Assembly: GCA_021129895.1 (NCBI GenBank)
Contig: JAJOKL010000004.1
Span: 1 to 45,555 of the forward strand
DNA: 45,555 nucleotides
Direction: 5' to 3'
Source of the DNA: Candidatus Bipolaricaulota bacterium
GTDB taxonomy: Bacteria > Bipolaricaulota > Bipolaricaulia > Bipolaricaulales > Bipolaricaulaceae
Of the stretch, positions 1 through 8,003 are shown in pieces (the first letter of the stretch is position 1; every line of letters begins with the position of its first letter). Made by a program: the position numbers and the translations under genes. A model generated the notes under the pieces. The model did not search any database and had not been told where the DNA came from. It saw only the letters and a list, made by a program, of their open reading frames with translations.

Positions 1-1
1 G

Positions 2-809
2 GCGGTCCGGGGGCGGATCCGGCCGGGCGATATCCTCGTGGCGGGGGAGAACTTCGGCTGTGGCTCCTCCCGGGAGCACGCCGTCCTGGCCCTCCGGGGG
101 GCGGGGATCGCGTGCGTGGTGGCGAAAAGCTTCGCCCGGATCTTCTTCCGGAACGCGGTGAACCTGGGGTTCCCGTCCTGCTACATCCGCCCCCTGGTCT
201 TCCGGGGGCTGGGGAGCTTCAGCCTCGATGCCCGCCGGGACTGCCCGGTGGAGGTGGCGATCCTCACCATCGAGTGGGGGGCGTACCTGGGGACGGAGGC
301 GCTGGAACAGGGGGTGGACGTGGGTGTCTCCACCTGGGCTCGGATGGCGCCGAACACCTATCCCTCCCTGGCCAAGGCCGGGGGCCACTACACCAACTCC
401 CAGCTCATCGTCATGGAGGCCCATGACCGGGGGTTCTCCGAGGGGATCGCCCTGGACGTGTTCGGGTAGGTGAGCGAGGGGAGCGGCGAGAACCTGTTCA
501 TCGTCCAGGACGGGGTCCTCTACACCCCGCCGCTCAGCTCCTCCATCCTGGGCGGGGTGACCCGGCGGTGCGTGATGGCGCTCGCGGGGGACCTGGGGAT
601 CCCGGTGCGGGAGGAGCCCATCTCCCGGGAGCGCCTTTATCTTGCGGACGAGGCCTTCTTCACCGGGACGGCGGCGGAGATCACCCCCATCCGGTCGGTG
701 GACGGGATCCCGGTGGGGCCCGATCACCGCCAAGCCGCAAAGAGAATTCTTCGGGATCGTGCGGGGGGAGATCCCGGACCGCCACGGCTGGCTCACCCCG
801 GTAAGTTAA
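2..809 (+). pseudogene. Chimeric remnant: leuD (IPM dehydratase small subunit) joined to ilvE (branched-chain aminotransferase)
   Basis: The reading frame enters from the left edge. Its first ~55 residues are LeuD-like, with the AGENFGCGSSREHA motif followed by AKSFARIFFRNAVNLG. Near base 175 the protein switches abruptly to the middle of a class IV aminotransferase (CYIRPLVF, WGAYLGTEALEQGV, KAGGHYTNS, then SEGSGENLF and GTAAEITPIRSVDG), which is IlvE. The IlvE N-terminus is missing. An in-frame TAG at 467-469 sits where the family has Tyr (GYVSEGSGEN). One extra base near 722 throws the last 28 codons out of frame; they resume at 723 as ITAKPQREFFGIVRGE and end with TAA at 807-809. Both source genes belong to branched-chain amino acid synthesis, so a deletion between neighbours in a leu/ilv cluster is plausible. 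With a fusion, a nonsense codon and a frameshift, it is unlikely to make an active enzyme. Confidence 0.85.
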
Positions 810-964
810 AAAAGGCAATACGCTGTCTGGTGTGGGAAGGTTCAGTCAGCTTTGCCTCACCTCTGCCCCCCATGCCGGGGAAGGGTTGAGGGGCAACCAG
901 CAACTACCCTCCGGGGTACCCACACAAGGGAGCGAGGAGACCGGATTACCTTTGGCCGGGGGCG

Positions 965-3667
965 TTACAGGTCACCCCAGTTGGTGCCCAATTTGATGTC
1001 CACCTTGAGGGGCACCTTGAGCTCCCACACCCCCTCCATCGCCTCCCGGATCAGCCGCGCCGCCCCCTCCGCCTCCCCTTGGTCCACCTCGAAGATGAGC
1101 TCGTCGTGGATCTGCAGGATCATGTCCGCGGCGAGCTTTCCCGCCTCCCACAGCCGATGGACCTCAAGCATGGCCAGCTTCATCAGGTCCGCCGCCGAGC
1201 CCTGGATGGGGGTGTTGATGGCGTTGCGCCGGTCGTAGCCCTGCCGCCTGCGGTCCTTGGAGGCCAGGCCCGGAAGGGGCCGCCTCCGGCCCAGGATGGT
1301 CACCGCATAGCCGGTACGCCTCGCCTCCTCCACCTTGCGGTCGATGAACTCCCGCACCTTGGGATAGGCGGCGAAGAACCGGTCGATGAACAATTTGGCC
1401 TCCTCCTGAGGGATCCCCAGGTCCCGGGCCAGGCCGTAGGGGCTGATCCCATACACGATCCCGAAGTTCACCCTCTTGGCCACCGTGCGCATGCGGGGAT
1501 CCACCTCGTCCGGGGAAACGCCGAAGATCTCGGCAGCGGTGCGCCGATGCAGGTCCTCCCCGCTCCTGAACGCCTCGATCAGCCCCTCGTCCCCGGAAAG
1601 ATGGGCCAGGATCCGGAGCTCGATCTGGGAGTAATCCGCCGCCAAGAGCAGCCTCCCCTCCGGGGCCACGAACGCCCGCCGGATGTCCACCCCCACCTCG
1701 TGCCGGGCTGGGATGTTCTGGAGGTTCGGCTCGGAGGAGGAGAGCCGGCCGGTGGCGGTGCCGGTCTGGTTGAACGAGGTGTGGATGCGGCCTGTCTCGG
1801 GGTTCACGTGGCGCGGGAGCTTCTCGATGTAGGTGTTGCGGAGCTTCTCCAGCTCCCGGTAGGCGATAAGCTTCGCCGGAAGCTCGTGGTAGGCGGAGAG
1901 CTCCCGCAGCACCTGGGAGTCGGTGGAGGGGCCGGTCTTGGTCCTTGAGAGCACCGGGAGCTTCAGCCGCCCGTAAAGCACCTCCCGCACCTGGGGCACC
2001 GAATCCGGGTTGAACTCTCCCCCGGCCAGGGCGAACAGCTCCTCCCGGAGCCGCCCGATCATCGCCTCCAGCTCCTTACCCTGCTCGTGCAATACCTCCG
2101 GGTCCAGGAGCACCCCCCGTCGCTCCATCCAAGCCAAGACCTCGATGAGCGGCACCTCCACCTCCTGGAACAGGGGGAGGAGCCCGGCCTCCCGGAGCCT
2201 GTCGGTGAGGGGGCGCCGCAGTCGGCACACCGCCTCCGCGTCCTCGCCGGCGTAGCGGCCGGCCCTGGCCAGGGGCACCTGGCGCAGCTCCCGCTCCCCG
2301 CCCTCGGCCAGAAGCTCCCGATAGGACTGCACCCGCTCCCCCAGCTCGTCCCGGACGATCACCTCCAGGGAGTGGCTGGGGGCATTGGGGTGGAGGAGCC
2401 AATGGGCGATCATGGCGTCGAAGGCGATCCCCCGCACCTCCACCCCATAGCGGGCCAGGACCTCCAGGTCGTACTTCAGGTTCTGGCCGATCACCCGGGT
2501 TTTTTCCCCTTCCAGAAGCGGCCGCAGCAGCTCCAGTACCTCCGGCAGGGAGAGCTGGGCCGGGACCCCGAGGTAGCTATGGCCCACCGGGATGTAAAAG
2601 CCCTCGTAGGGCCGCATGGCCAGGGCGATCCCCACGATCTCGCACCTGAACGGGTCCACCCCGGTGGTCTCAAGGTCCAGCGAGAACTCCTCCGTCTCCT
2701 CCAGGCGGGCCACCAGTTCCTCCAGCTCCCCCCGCTCGGTGATCACCCGGTAGCGGGGCTCCGGGCCCTCCACCACCTTGAGCTCGGCCAGGATGGACTT
2801 GAACTCAAGTTCGGAAAGGACCTGAACGAGTTCATCCGGGTCGATCTCCCGGGGGATGAGATCGGGGAGCTCCAGGTCGAGCTCCACCTCCCGCAGCCGC
2901 ACCAGCTCCCGGGAGAGGAGCGCCTCCTCTCGGTGCTCCACCAGGGCCTGGGCGGCGCGCTTGTTGGCCACCTTGTCCGCGTTCGCTAGCAGTGCCTCCA
3001 GGGAGCCGTATTCGGCGAGGAGCCTTTTGGCCGTCTTGTCCCCGATCCCCCGTACTCCCGGGACGTTGTCCGAGCTATCCCCTACCAGGGCCAGGAGGTC
3101 CACGATCCTTTCGGGGGGGACGCCGAACTTCTCCTCCACCCCCTTCCGATCCAGCAGTGCCAGGCCCTCGCTGGGTTTTCTGCCCGGCCGGAGCAGGAAC
3201 ACCCGCTCGGAGACGAGCTGAGCCATGTCCTTATCCCCGGTGAGGAGGAGAGCCGGCACGCCCTGCCCCTCCGCCAGCCGGGCCAGGGTGGCCATGATGT
3301 CGTCCGCCTCGTAGCCGGGGAGCTCCAGGCGCGGCACCCCCAAGGCGTCCAAAAGCTCCTTGCCCCGGGGGAGCTGCTGGGCGAGGGCATCGGGCATCTC
3401 CTTGCGGGTGGCCTTGTAAGCGGCGAACTCCTGGTGCCGCACCGTCACCCCGCCAGCGTCGAATGCCACCGCCAGGTACCGGGAGGGGTACTCGCGCAGG
3501 GCCATGAGCAGCGTGCGCGTAAAGCCGTACACCGCATTCACCGGCTCCCCTTTGGAGGTGGTGAGCTCGGGGATGGCGTAGAAGGAACGGAACAGGGCGG
3601 AGTGCCCGTCGATGAGGAGCAGTCGCTCGGGCACTTCCTCGATCCCCAGCGCCTGGTAGATGTTCAT
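965..3667 (-). CDS. polA: DNA polymerase I
   Basis: This is a 900-residue family A polymerase acting in repair and Okazaki-fragment processing. The N-terminal 5' nuclease (about 1-290) shows LLLIDGHSALFRSFYAI, YEADD and LLTGDKDMAQL. The 3'-5' exonuclease keeps all its metal ligands (FSLDLETTG, GQNLKYDLE, YAGEDAE), so proofreading should be active; many thermophile PolAs have lost it. The polymerase domain has motif A (DYSQIELRILAH), the O-helix (KRVNFGIVYG, with the Phe that discriminates against ddNTPs) and motif C (LQIHDELIFEV). The frame is open 46 codons further upstream, but that stretch overlaps ruvC and is Pro/Arg/Gly-rich. The ATG at 3667 overlaps the ruvC stop as ATGA and is preferred. 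It is the last gene of yceD-ruvC-polA. Confidence 0.97.
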   Translation of the reverse strand: MNIYQALGIEEVPERLLLIDGHSALFRSFYAIPELTTSKGEPVNAVYGFTRTLLMALREYPSRYLAVAFDAGGVTVRHQEFAAYKATRKEMPDALAQQLPRGKELLDALGVPRLELPGYEADDIMATLARLAEGQGVPALLLTGDKDMAQLVSERVFLLRPGRKPSEGLALLDRKGVEEKFGVPPERIVDLLALVGDSSDNVPGVRGIGDKTAKRLLAEYGSLEALLANADKVANKRAAQALVEHREEALLSRELVRLREVELDLELPDLIPREIDPDELVQVLSELEFKSILAELKVVEGPEPRYRVITERGELEELVARLEETEEFSLDLETTGVDPFRCEIVGIALAMRPYEGFYIPVGHSYLGVPAQLSLPEVLELLRPLLEGEKTRVIGQNLKYDLEVLARYGVEVRGIAFDAMIAHWLLHPNAPSHSLEVIVRDELGERVQSYRELLAEGGERELRQVPLARAGRYAGEDAEAVCRLRRPLTDRLREAGLLPLFQEVEVPLIEVLAWMERRGVLLDPEVLHEQGKELEAMIGRLREELFALAGGEFNPDSVPQVREVLYGRLKLPVLSRTKTGPSTDSQVLRELSAYHELPAKLIAYRELEKLRNTYIEKLPRHVNPETGRIHTSFNQTGTATGRLSSSEPNLQNIPARHEVGVDIRRAFVAPEGRLLLAADYSQIELRILAHLSGDEGLIEAFRSGEDLHRRTAAEIFGVSPDEVDPRMRTVAKRVNFGIVYGISPYGLARDLGIPQEEAKLFIDRFFAAYPKVREFIDRKVEEARRTGYAVTILGRRRPLPGLASKDRRRQGYDRRNAINTPIQGSAADLMKLAMLEVHRLWEAGKLAADMILQIHDELIFEVDQGEAEGAARLIREAMEGVWELKVPLKVDIKLGTNWGDL

Positions 3668-4125
3668 CTCCGATCGAACAGCGCGCACACCGCCACCGCC
3701 AGGGCGTCGGCAGCGTGATCGGTGCCCAGCTCCCGGGTGGAAAGGAGGTGCTCCATCATCCGGATCATCTGGTCTTTGGGGGCCGAGCCGTTTCCGCAGA
3801 TCCACTTCTTTATCTCCCGGGGGGCGTAAGAGCGGAGCTCGCAGCCGTGGGCGGCCAGCTTCACCACCCCCAGCACCTGGGCGGTGAGCATGGCCGAGGG
3901 GGCGTTGCGGGCTAGGTACACCTCCTCCACCGCCACTGCGTCCGGCCGGTACTCCTCCACCACCTGCCTGAGGGCGCGGTAGATCTTGGCCAGCCGGTCC
4001 GGGAGCGGGGCCTTGCTGGAGGTACGGACGGTGCCGCGGGCCACGGGCCGCAAGCCCTCGTCCTCCTCCTCCACCACCCCGTAGCCGGTGGCGGTGAGCC
4101 CCGGATCCACTCCCAATACCCTCAT
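3664..4125 (-). CDS. ruvC: Holliday junction endonuclease RuvC
   Basis: This 153-residue resolvase cuts Holliday junctions handed over by RuvAB. It begins MRVLGVDPGL, placing the first catalytic Asp at residue 7. The conserved Glu pair is in AVEEVYLARN, and the C-terminal acidic cluster is GTDHAADALAVA. The protein is about 20 residues shorter than E. coli RuvC at the C-terminus but has all four acidic positions. The frame is open far upstream (to about 4389), but the ATG at 4125 overlaps the yceD stop as ATGA and starts precisely at the family's N-terminus. The 3' end overlaps the polA start in the same way, so the two are translationally coupled. ruvA and ruvB are not in the window. Confidence 0.95.
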   Translation of the reverse strand: MRVLGVDPGLTATGYGVVEEEDEGLRPVARGTVRTSSKAPLPDRLAKIYRALRQVVEEYRPDAVAVEEVYLARNAPSAMLTAQVLGVVKLAAHGCELRSYAPREIKKWICGNGSAPKDQMIRMMEHLLSTRELGTDHAADALAVAVCALFDRR

Positions 4126-4595
4126 AGCAAGTCCCGGAGCTTCTCCAGGCGGGGATCCCCCTGGGGGCGGGTTGCCTCGCAGCCGGGCCGGTGGTCCTCC
4201 CGGTTGAGGTCCGCCCCGCAGGAAGGGCAGATACCCTTGCAATCCGGACGGCACAGGGGCCGGGAGGAGAGGGCCAGCTTGACCCCCGACTCCACCAGCG
4301 GCCGCAGCTCCAAATAAGCCCCGGCCTCCTCCACCGGGACCTCGAGGAAGTCCCGATGATGGAAGGCCTCCACCATTTCCGCCAGGCACCGGGAGCAGCG
4401 GCGGCGAACCCGGCCGCTCACCTCCAGGGTGACGAACACCCGCTCCTCCTGGAAGAAGGCGCTAGCTTGAACCTCTACCGCCCCCTCCAAAGGCAAACCC
4501 TCACCCCACCACTCCACGGTGGGGAGGGTTTCCTGGCCCGACAAGCGAAACGGCCGGCCCGGGGCCGTCCGCATCCTGGAAAGCTCGAACCTCAT
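4122..4595 (-). CDS. yceD: YceD/DUF177 family protein
   Basis: This 157-residue protein has the YceD-type Cys pairs: RRRCSRCLAEM near residue 85, and a C-terminal CRPDCKGICPSCGADLNRE that resembles a zinc site. In most bacteria yceD sits next to rpmF (L32) and plsX, and the family is linked to 23S rRNA accumulation. Here rpmF is absent and ruvC-polA follow, which is an unusual partner set. The start at 4595 is chosen because a strong GGAGGG ribosome-binding site lies about 6 nt upstream and the frame before it has no family similarity. An extended -10 promoter lies about 30 nt upstream. The molecular role is not established. Confidence 0.85.
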   Translation of the reverse strand: MRFELSRMRTAPGRPFRLSGQETLPTVEWWGEGLPLEGAVEVQASAFFQEERVFVTLEVSGRVRRRCSRCLAEMVEAFHHRDFLEVPVEEAGAYLELRPLVESGVKLALSSRPLCRPDCKGICPSCGADLNREDHRPGCEATRPQGDPRLEKLRDLL

Positions 4596-4625
4596 GGCTC
4601 TCCCTCCTTCGCCTCTCCCTCCATG

Positions 4626-4634
4626 AGTATAGCA
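4626..4634 (-). promoter_or_regulatory. Extended -10 promoter of yceD-ruvC-polA
   Basis: On the minus strand the sequence reads TGCTATACT, an extended -10 (TGnTATACT). No good -35 is visible. Transcription would start near 4619, leaving about 24 nt before the yceD ATG, enough for the GGAGGG ribosome-binding site. Confidence 0.6.
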
Positions 4635-4644
4635 CGGGCGAAAG

Positions 4645-4673
4645 TTGAGCCCGAGCCCCCTTGCCCCTACCAT
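4645..4673 (+). promoter_or_regulatory. Promoter of rplI-murJ
   Basis: TTGAGC at 4645-4650, a 17-nt spacer and TACCAT at 4668-4673. The start would fall near 4680, just before the AAGGGGGGT ribosome-binding site of rplI. Confidence 0.5.
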
Positions 4674-4694
4674 TGGCGGACAAGGGGGGTCGAC

Positions 4695-5141
4695 ATGAAA
4701 GTGCTGTTGGTGAAAGAAGTGCCCGGCCTGGGGATCCCGGGCGATGTGGTGGAGGTAAAGGACGGGTATGCCCGCAATTATCTGCTTCCCAGGGGACTGG
4801 CCACCATGCCCACGCCCCACGAGATGGCCCGCTACGAGAAGCTCCGGGCGCAGTATCAGGCGGAGCTCGCCGACCGGCGCACCCGGGCCCAGATGTTGGC
4901 GGAGAAGCTCCAAGGAGCCGAGCTCTCCTTCGCCCGCAAGGTCCACGACGAGGACAAGCTATACGCCATGGTCAAACCACAGGATGTGGCCAAGGCCATT
5001 GAAGAACAGTTCGGGGAGAAGGTCGATCCCCATCGGATCAAGATGGAGCCCATCGAGTCCCTGGGGGAGTACGAGGTACAGATCGGCATCTATGAGGACA
5101 TCACTGCCACGGTCAAGGTCACGGTGACCGCGGCCGACTGA
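4695..5141 (+). CDS. rplI: 50S ribosomal protein L9
   Basis: This 148-residue protein has the standard L9 length. The N-terminal domain shows the signature MKVLLVKEVPGLGIPGDVVEVKDGYARNYLLPRGLA, which binds 23S rRNA. A long charged helix (about 45-80) follows, then the C-terminal domain with VHDEDKLYAMVKPQDVAKAIEEQ. The start is fixed by an AAGGGGGGT ribosome-binding site 6 nt upstream. The stop overlaps the murJ start (TGATG). The usual neighbours rpsF, ssb and rpsR are not here; coupling L9 to a cell-wall flippase is unusual. Confidence 0.97.
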   Translation: MKVLLVKEVPGLGIPGDVVEVKDGYARNYLLPRGLATMPTPHEMARYEKLRAQYQAELADRRTRAQMLAEKLQGAELSFARKVHDEDKLYAMVKPQDVAKAIEEQFGEKVDPHRIKMEPIESLGEYEVQIGIYEDITATVKVTVTAAD

Positions 5142-6703
5142 TGCCCCCCGCCCCCCTCCGGGGCCGACTGCGCTCCCTGAGCGGGATCATCGCCGGGGGG
5201 CGCGAGTTTTTGCCCCCCCTTTTCGGGGGAGCGTTCTCCGGGGCGGTGTTCCGCGGGGCGGCGGGGACCGCCCTGTCCCGGTTGGTGGGGTTGGGCCGGG
5301 AGGTGACCCTGGCCCACGTGTTCGGGGCTTCCGCGGCCCTGGATGCGTTCTTCATCGCCTACTTCGTGCCGAATCTGTTGCGGCGCCTGCTGGGGGAGGG
5401 GGGGATGGCCGCCGCCTTCCTGCCCCTGTATGTGCAGGCCCGGGGGGAGGGCGCCCCGTTCGCCCGGGCCGCGCTGCGGGCGTTGGTGGCGGTGCTGGTC
5501 CCGGTTTGCGCCCTGGGGGCGCTTTTGGCGCCCCTCTACATCCCCGCCCTGGCGGCCGGCTTCTCCCAGGAGAAGCTGGCCCTGGCCATATCCCTGGCCC
5601 GCTGGACGTTCCCCTTTCTGGCGTTGGCCTCACTTTCCGCCCTGGCCGGGGCGATCCTGAACGCCCACGGCCGCTTCTTCCTGCCGGCCGCCGCCCCCAG
5701 TGCCTGGAGCCTGGGACTGATCCTGGGGGCGCTGTTCGGCTCCCGGCTGGTCTCACCGCCGGTGCTGGGCCTGGCGGTGGGGCTCCTCCTCGGGGGCGTC
5801 GGGATGGTGGTCATCCAGGCACCGGCTGCTCTGCCCCATCTGCGGGGGCCGGGCCAGTCCTCCCCGCGGCAGCTGGTGGAGCTAGGACGCCGGCTCCTCC
5901 CGGTGCTGGGGGGGCTGGCGGTGGCGGAGGTGAACCTGCTCGTGGACAACCGCCTCGCCTCCTACCTCGCCGACGGGTCGGTGGCCATCCTGCAATACGC
6001 CATGCGCCTCTTCCAGCTCCCATTGGGGATACTGGCGGTGTCGGTGGCCACCGCCGCCCTGCCTCGCCTGTCCGCCCACGTGGCCCAGGGGACGGAGCAC
6101 GGGTTCCGGCAGGCCCTGGGGAAAGGAGTGGCGCTGGGGGCGGCGCTCCTGCTCCCGGCCACCGCCGGCCTGCTGGTTCTGAGGAGGCCAGTGGTGGAAC
6201 TGCTGTTCCAGCACGGGGCGTTCACCGCCGCCGACACTGTCCGCACCGCCGCGGCCCTGGCCGCATACCTTGCCGGCCTGTGGGGATATGGGCTGGTGTA
6301 CCTGTTCTCCCGGGGCTTCTATGCCTTGGGCCGGCCGGTGGTCCCGGTGCTCACCGCGGCGGTGGCGGTGGGGGTGAACGTGGGGTTGGACCTGGCTTGG
6401 GTGGGACCGTGGGGCACCTTCGGGCTGGCCCTGGCCACCGGGGTGGCCGGCTGGGTGGACGCACTGCTGCAGGGGATGCTGCTGTGGCGTCGGGGAAGGG
6501 GCTGGGTGCCCTGGCGGGCCGTGGGCGCCGCCGGGCTGGCCGCCCTGGGGATGGGCCTCTTGCTGTGGGGCTTTGACCGGGTGGCCCTGGCCGGCCTCGG
6601 GCCTTGGGGCCGGGTCCTGTTGGGGGTGCCGGCCGGCCTCCTCCTCTACCTCTCCTTTGGCCGCCTATTGGGGCTCGACCGCGCCCTCAGGGGCGCAGGA
6701 TGA
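5141..6703 (+). CDS. murJ: Lipid II flippase MurJ (MviN family)
   Basis: This 520-residue, very hydrophobic protein belongs to the MOP exporter superfamily and has about 14 membrane segments. After a basic, glycine-rich N-terminus comes the MurJ signature: TALSRLVGLGREVTLAHVFGAS, then DAFFIAYFVPNLLRRLLGEGGMAAAFLPLY. That segment contains the Arg residues of the central cavity needed to flip lipid II across the inner membrane. It starts at the ATG overlapping the rplI stop. The first ~30 residues are longer than usual and an internal start is possible. Its last 17 bases overlap the 3' end of the convergent gene at 6687. Confidence 0.93.
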   Translation: MPPAPLRGRLRSLSGIIAGGREFLPPLFGGAFSGAVFRGAAGTALSRLVGLGREVTLAHVFGASAALDAFFIAYFVPNLLRRLLGEGGMAAAFLPLYVQARGEGAPFARAALRALVAVLVPVCALGALLAPLYIPALAAGFSQEKLALAISLARWTFPFLALASLSALAGAILNAHGRFFLPAAAPSAWSLGLILGALFGSRLVSPPVLGLAVGLLLGGVGMVVIQAPAALPHLRGPGQSSPRQLVELGRRLLPVLGGLAVAEVNLLVDNRLASYLADGSVAILQYAMRLFQLPLGILAVSVATAALPRLSAHVAQGTEHGFRQALGKGVALGAALLLPATAGLLVLRRPVVELLFQHGAFTAADTVRTAAALAAYLAGLWGYGLVYLFSRGFYALGRPVVPVLTAAVAVGVNVGLDLAWVGPWGTFGLALATGVAGWVDALLQGMLLWRRGRGWVPWRAVGAAGLAALGMGLLLWGFDRVALAGLGPWGRVLLGVPAGLLLYLSFGRLLGLDRALRGAG

Positions 6704-7277
6704 TCCCCGAATCTTCCGGCTCCTCTGGGGGATAGGTGCCCAAAAGAGCGGTCACGAACCGGTCCGGCTCCTTTCGGGAGAAGTGGTCCAGGAAGGCCGC
6801 CAGCCCCTCACATGCCTCCCGCAGCCCCTGTGGGTGAAGCCTCCCCTCCCGCACCAGCGGCAGCAGCCCCCGCTCCAACAGCTCCCCCAGCTTGGGCACG
6901 TACGGCTCCACTAGCTCAATGGGGGAGAGGCGTCGGGCCAGATACCCCAGGGCGGCGGCCACGTCGGCGTCCTGGAAGGGGTAGCGGTGAAGGAGCTGAG
7001 CGAGGGCGTACTTGAGGACCTCCAAGTGAGGGAGGAGGCCCTCCATGCCCCGGCGGGCCAGCGCCTCCTCGTACTCCTGCCAAGCTTGAGCCAGCTCCCG
7101 GGCCTTCCGCTCCCGCCGCCGCCGCTCCGCGGCTACAAGATAAGTGCAGCCGGTGGGGCAACCCAGCGCCTTCCCCCGATGGGTGCCACAGCAGGTGCTG
7201 CAGATCAGGGCATCCAGTGCCGGGCAGCGGCGCTCCCCCAACCTCTGCCCGCACAACGGGCACCGCTCGGCGCTCAC
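6687..7277 (-). CDS. Cys-rich N-terminal protein of unknown function
   Basis: This 196-residue soluble protein begins with a compact Cys cluster: CPLCGQRLGERRCP, then LICSTCCGTHRGKALGCPTGCTYL. The spacing suggests a zinc-binding module. Similar N-termini occur on uncharacterised bacterial proteins, but I know of no assigned role. The remainder (about 50-196) is helical and charged, with no motif I recognise. It starts with GTG at 7277, overlapping the stop of the DUF59 gene (GTGA), and lies at the end of the ftsH-dxr-rrf2-DUF59 run. The link to iron-sulfur genes makes a metal-related job possible, but this is only inferred from context. Confidence 0.75.
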   Translation of the reverse strand: MSAERCPLCGQRLGERRCPALDALICSTCCGTHRGKALGCPTGCTYLVAAERRRRERKARELAQAWQEYEEALARRGMEGLLPHLEVLKYALAQLLHRYPFQDADVAAALGYLARRLSPIELVEPYVPKLGELLERGLLPLVREGRLHPQGLREACEGLAAFLDHFSRKEPDRFVTALLGTYPPEEPEDSGIILRP

Positions 7278-7579
7278 AGGCCGCTGAAGTGCCTACGGGC
7301 CTCCTCGGACATCATCTCCGGCGTCCAGCGGGGCTCCCACACCAGGCTCACCTCCACCTCGTAGCCCTCGAACGCCTGCCGTAGGGCCTGCTCCACTTGG
7401 GCGGCCAGAGTCCCGGCCAGGGGGCAGCCCGGGGTGGTGAGGGTCATGTCCACCGCGATCTTGCCCTCGGAGATGTCCACATCGTAGATCAGCCCCAGGT
7501 CCACCACGTTGATCCCCAGCTCGGGGTCGATCACCTGCTCCCGCAGCACCTCTCGCACAGCATCGGTGGTGGGCTTCAT
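7274..7579 (-). CDS. DUF59/MIP18-type iron-sulfur assembly factor
   Basis: This 101-residue protein consists of a single DUF59 (SufT/PaaD-like) domain, with IDPELGINVVDLGLIYDV and the hallmark MTLTTPGCPLAGTL, whose Cys is conserved. Family members help mature Fe-S proteins, probably by handing clusters to targets. It follows the Rrf2 regulator by a 1-nt gap and is coupled to the Cys-rich gene downstream. No sufBCD or nifS/U genes are in the window. The ATG at 7579 gives the usual family N-terminus. Confidence 0.9.
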   Translation of the reverse strand: MKPTTDAVREVLREQVIDPELGINVVDLGLIYDVDISEGKIAVDMTLTTPGCPLAGTLAAQVEQALRQAFEGYEVEVSLVWEPRWTPEMMSEEARRHFSGL

Positions 7580-7580
7580 G

Positions 7581-7991
7581 TCAGTCCGCCTTCCTCGCCA
7601 TTCTCACCACGTCTGCCAGGGTGAGCCGGGAGAGCTCCTCCTGGATCAGCCGCTCCAGATGGCGCCACAGCGGGGCGGTAGGGCACCCATCGTCGATCTC
7701 GCAGTCCTCGCCTACGATGCAGGCGAGTTTGGGCATCGGACCCTCCAGGGCGGCCAGCACCCGGCTCACCGAGATCTCCTTGGGGGCCAGGGCCAGCCGA
7801 TACCCTCCGGTGCGGCCCTTCTGGGTGGCCACGATCCCCGCTTGCCTGAGATCCTGGAGGATCTTGCGTAGGAAGGCCTCTGGAACCCGATGACGATCGG
7901 CCAGCACCCGGGCTGAGTGCCACCGATCGGCCTCCACCGCGAGCTCGTACAGTATCCGCATCCCGTAGTCCGAACGCTTGCTCAGGATCAT
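7581..7991 (-). CDS. Rrf2/IscR-family transcriptional regulator
   Basis: This 136-residue protein has an N-terminal winged helix (SKRSDYGMRILYELA, then VPEAFLRKILQDLRQAGIVATQKGRTGGYRLA). Three Cys residues follow in ACIVGEDCEIDDGCPTAPLW, the arrangement that holds a [2Fe-2S] cluster in IscR. It is therefore likely to sense Fe-S status and to control the adjacent DUF59 gene. Although it follows dxr by 9 nt, a TAAAAT hexamer lies only 6 nt before the ATG, suggesting its own leaderless promoter inside the dxr end. Confidence 0.93.
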   Translation of the reverse strand: MILSKRSDYGMRILYELAVEADRWHSARVLADRHRVPEAFLRKILQDLRQAGIVATQKGRTGGYRLALAPKEISVSRVLAALEGPMPKLACIVGEDCEIDDGCPTAPLWRHLERLIQEELSRLTLADVVRMARKAD

Positions 7992-7997
7992 GGCCCC

Positions 7998-8003
7998 ATT
8001 TTA
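7998..8003 (-). promoter_or_regulatory. Possible -10 element of the Rrf2 gene
   Basis: The minus strand reads TAAAAT with the ATG of the regulator 6 nt downstream, overlapping the dxr stop. No convincing -35 is visible; an Rrf2-type factor binding its own promoter would be a plausible control. Confidence 0.4.

Noticed and set aside
467..469. Stop-codon recoding (TAG as Tyr or another amino acid)
   Set aside because: TAG is used as an ordinary stop at several intact genes here (for example nnr and the protein at 25616). This gene also carries other damage, so a simple nonsense mutation is the better reading.
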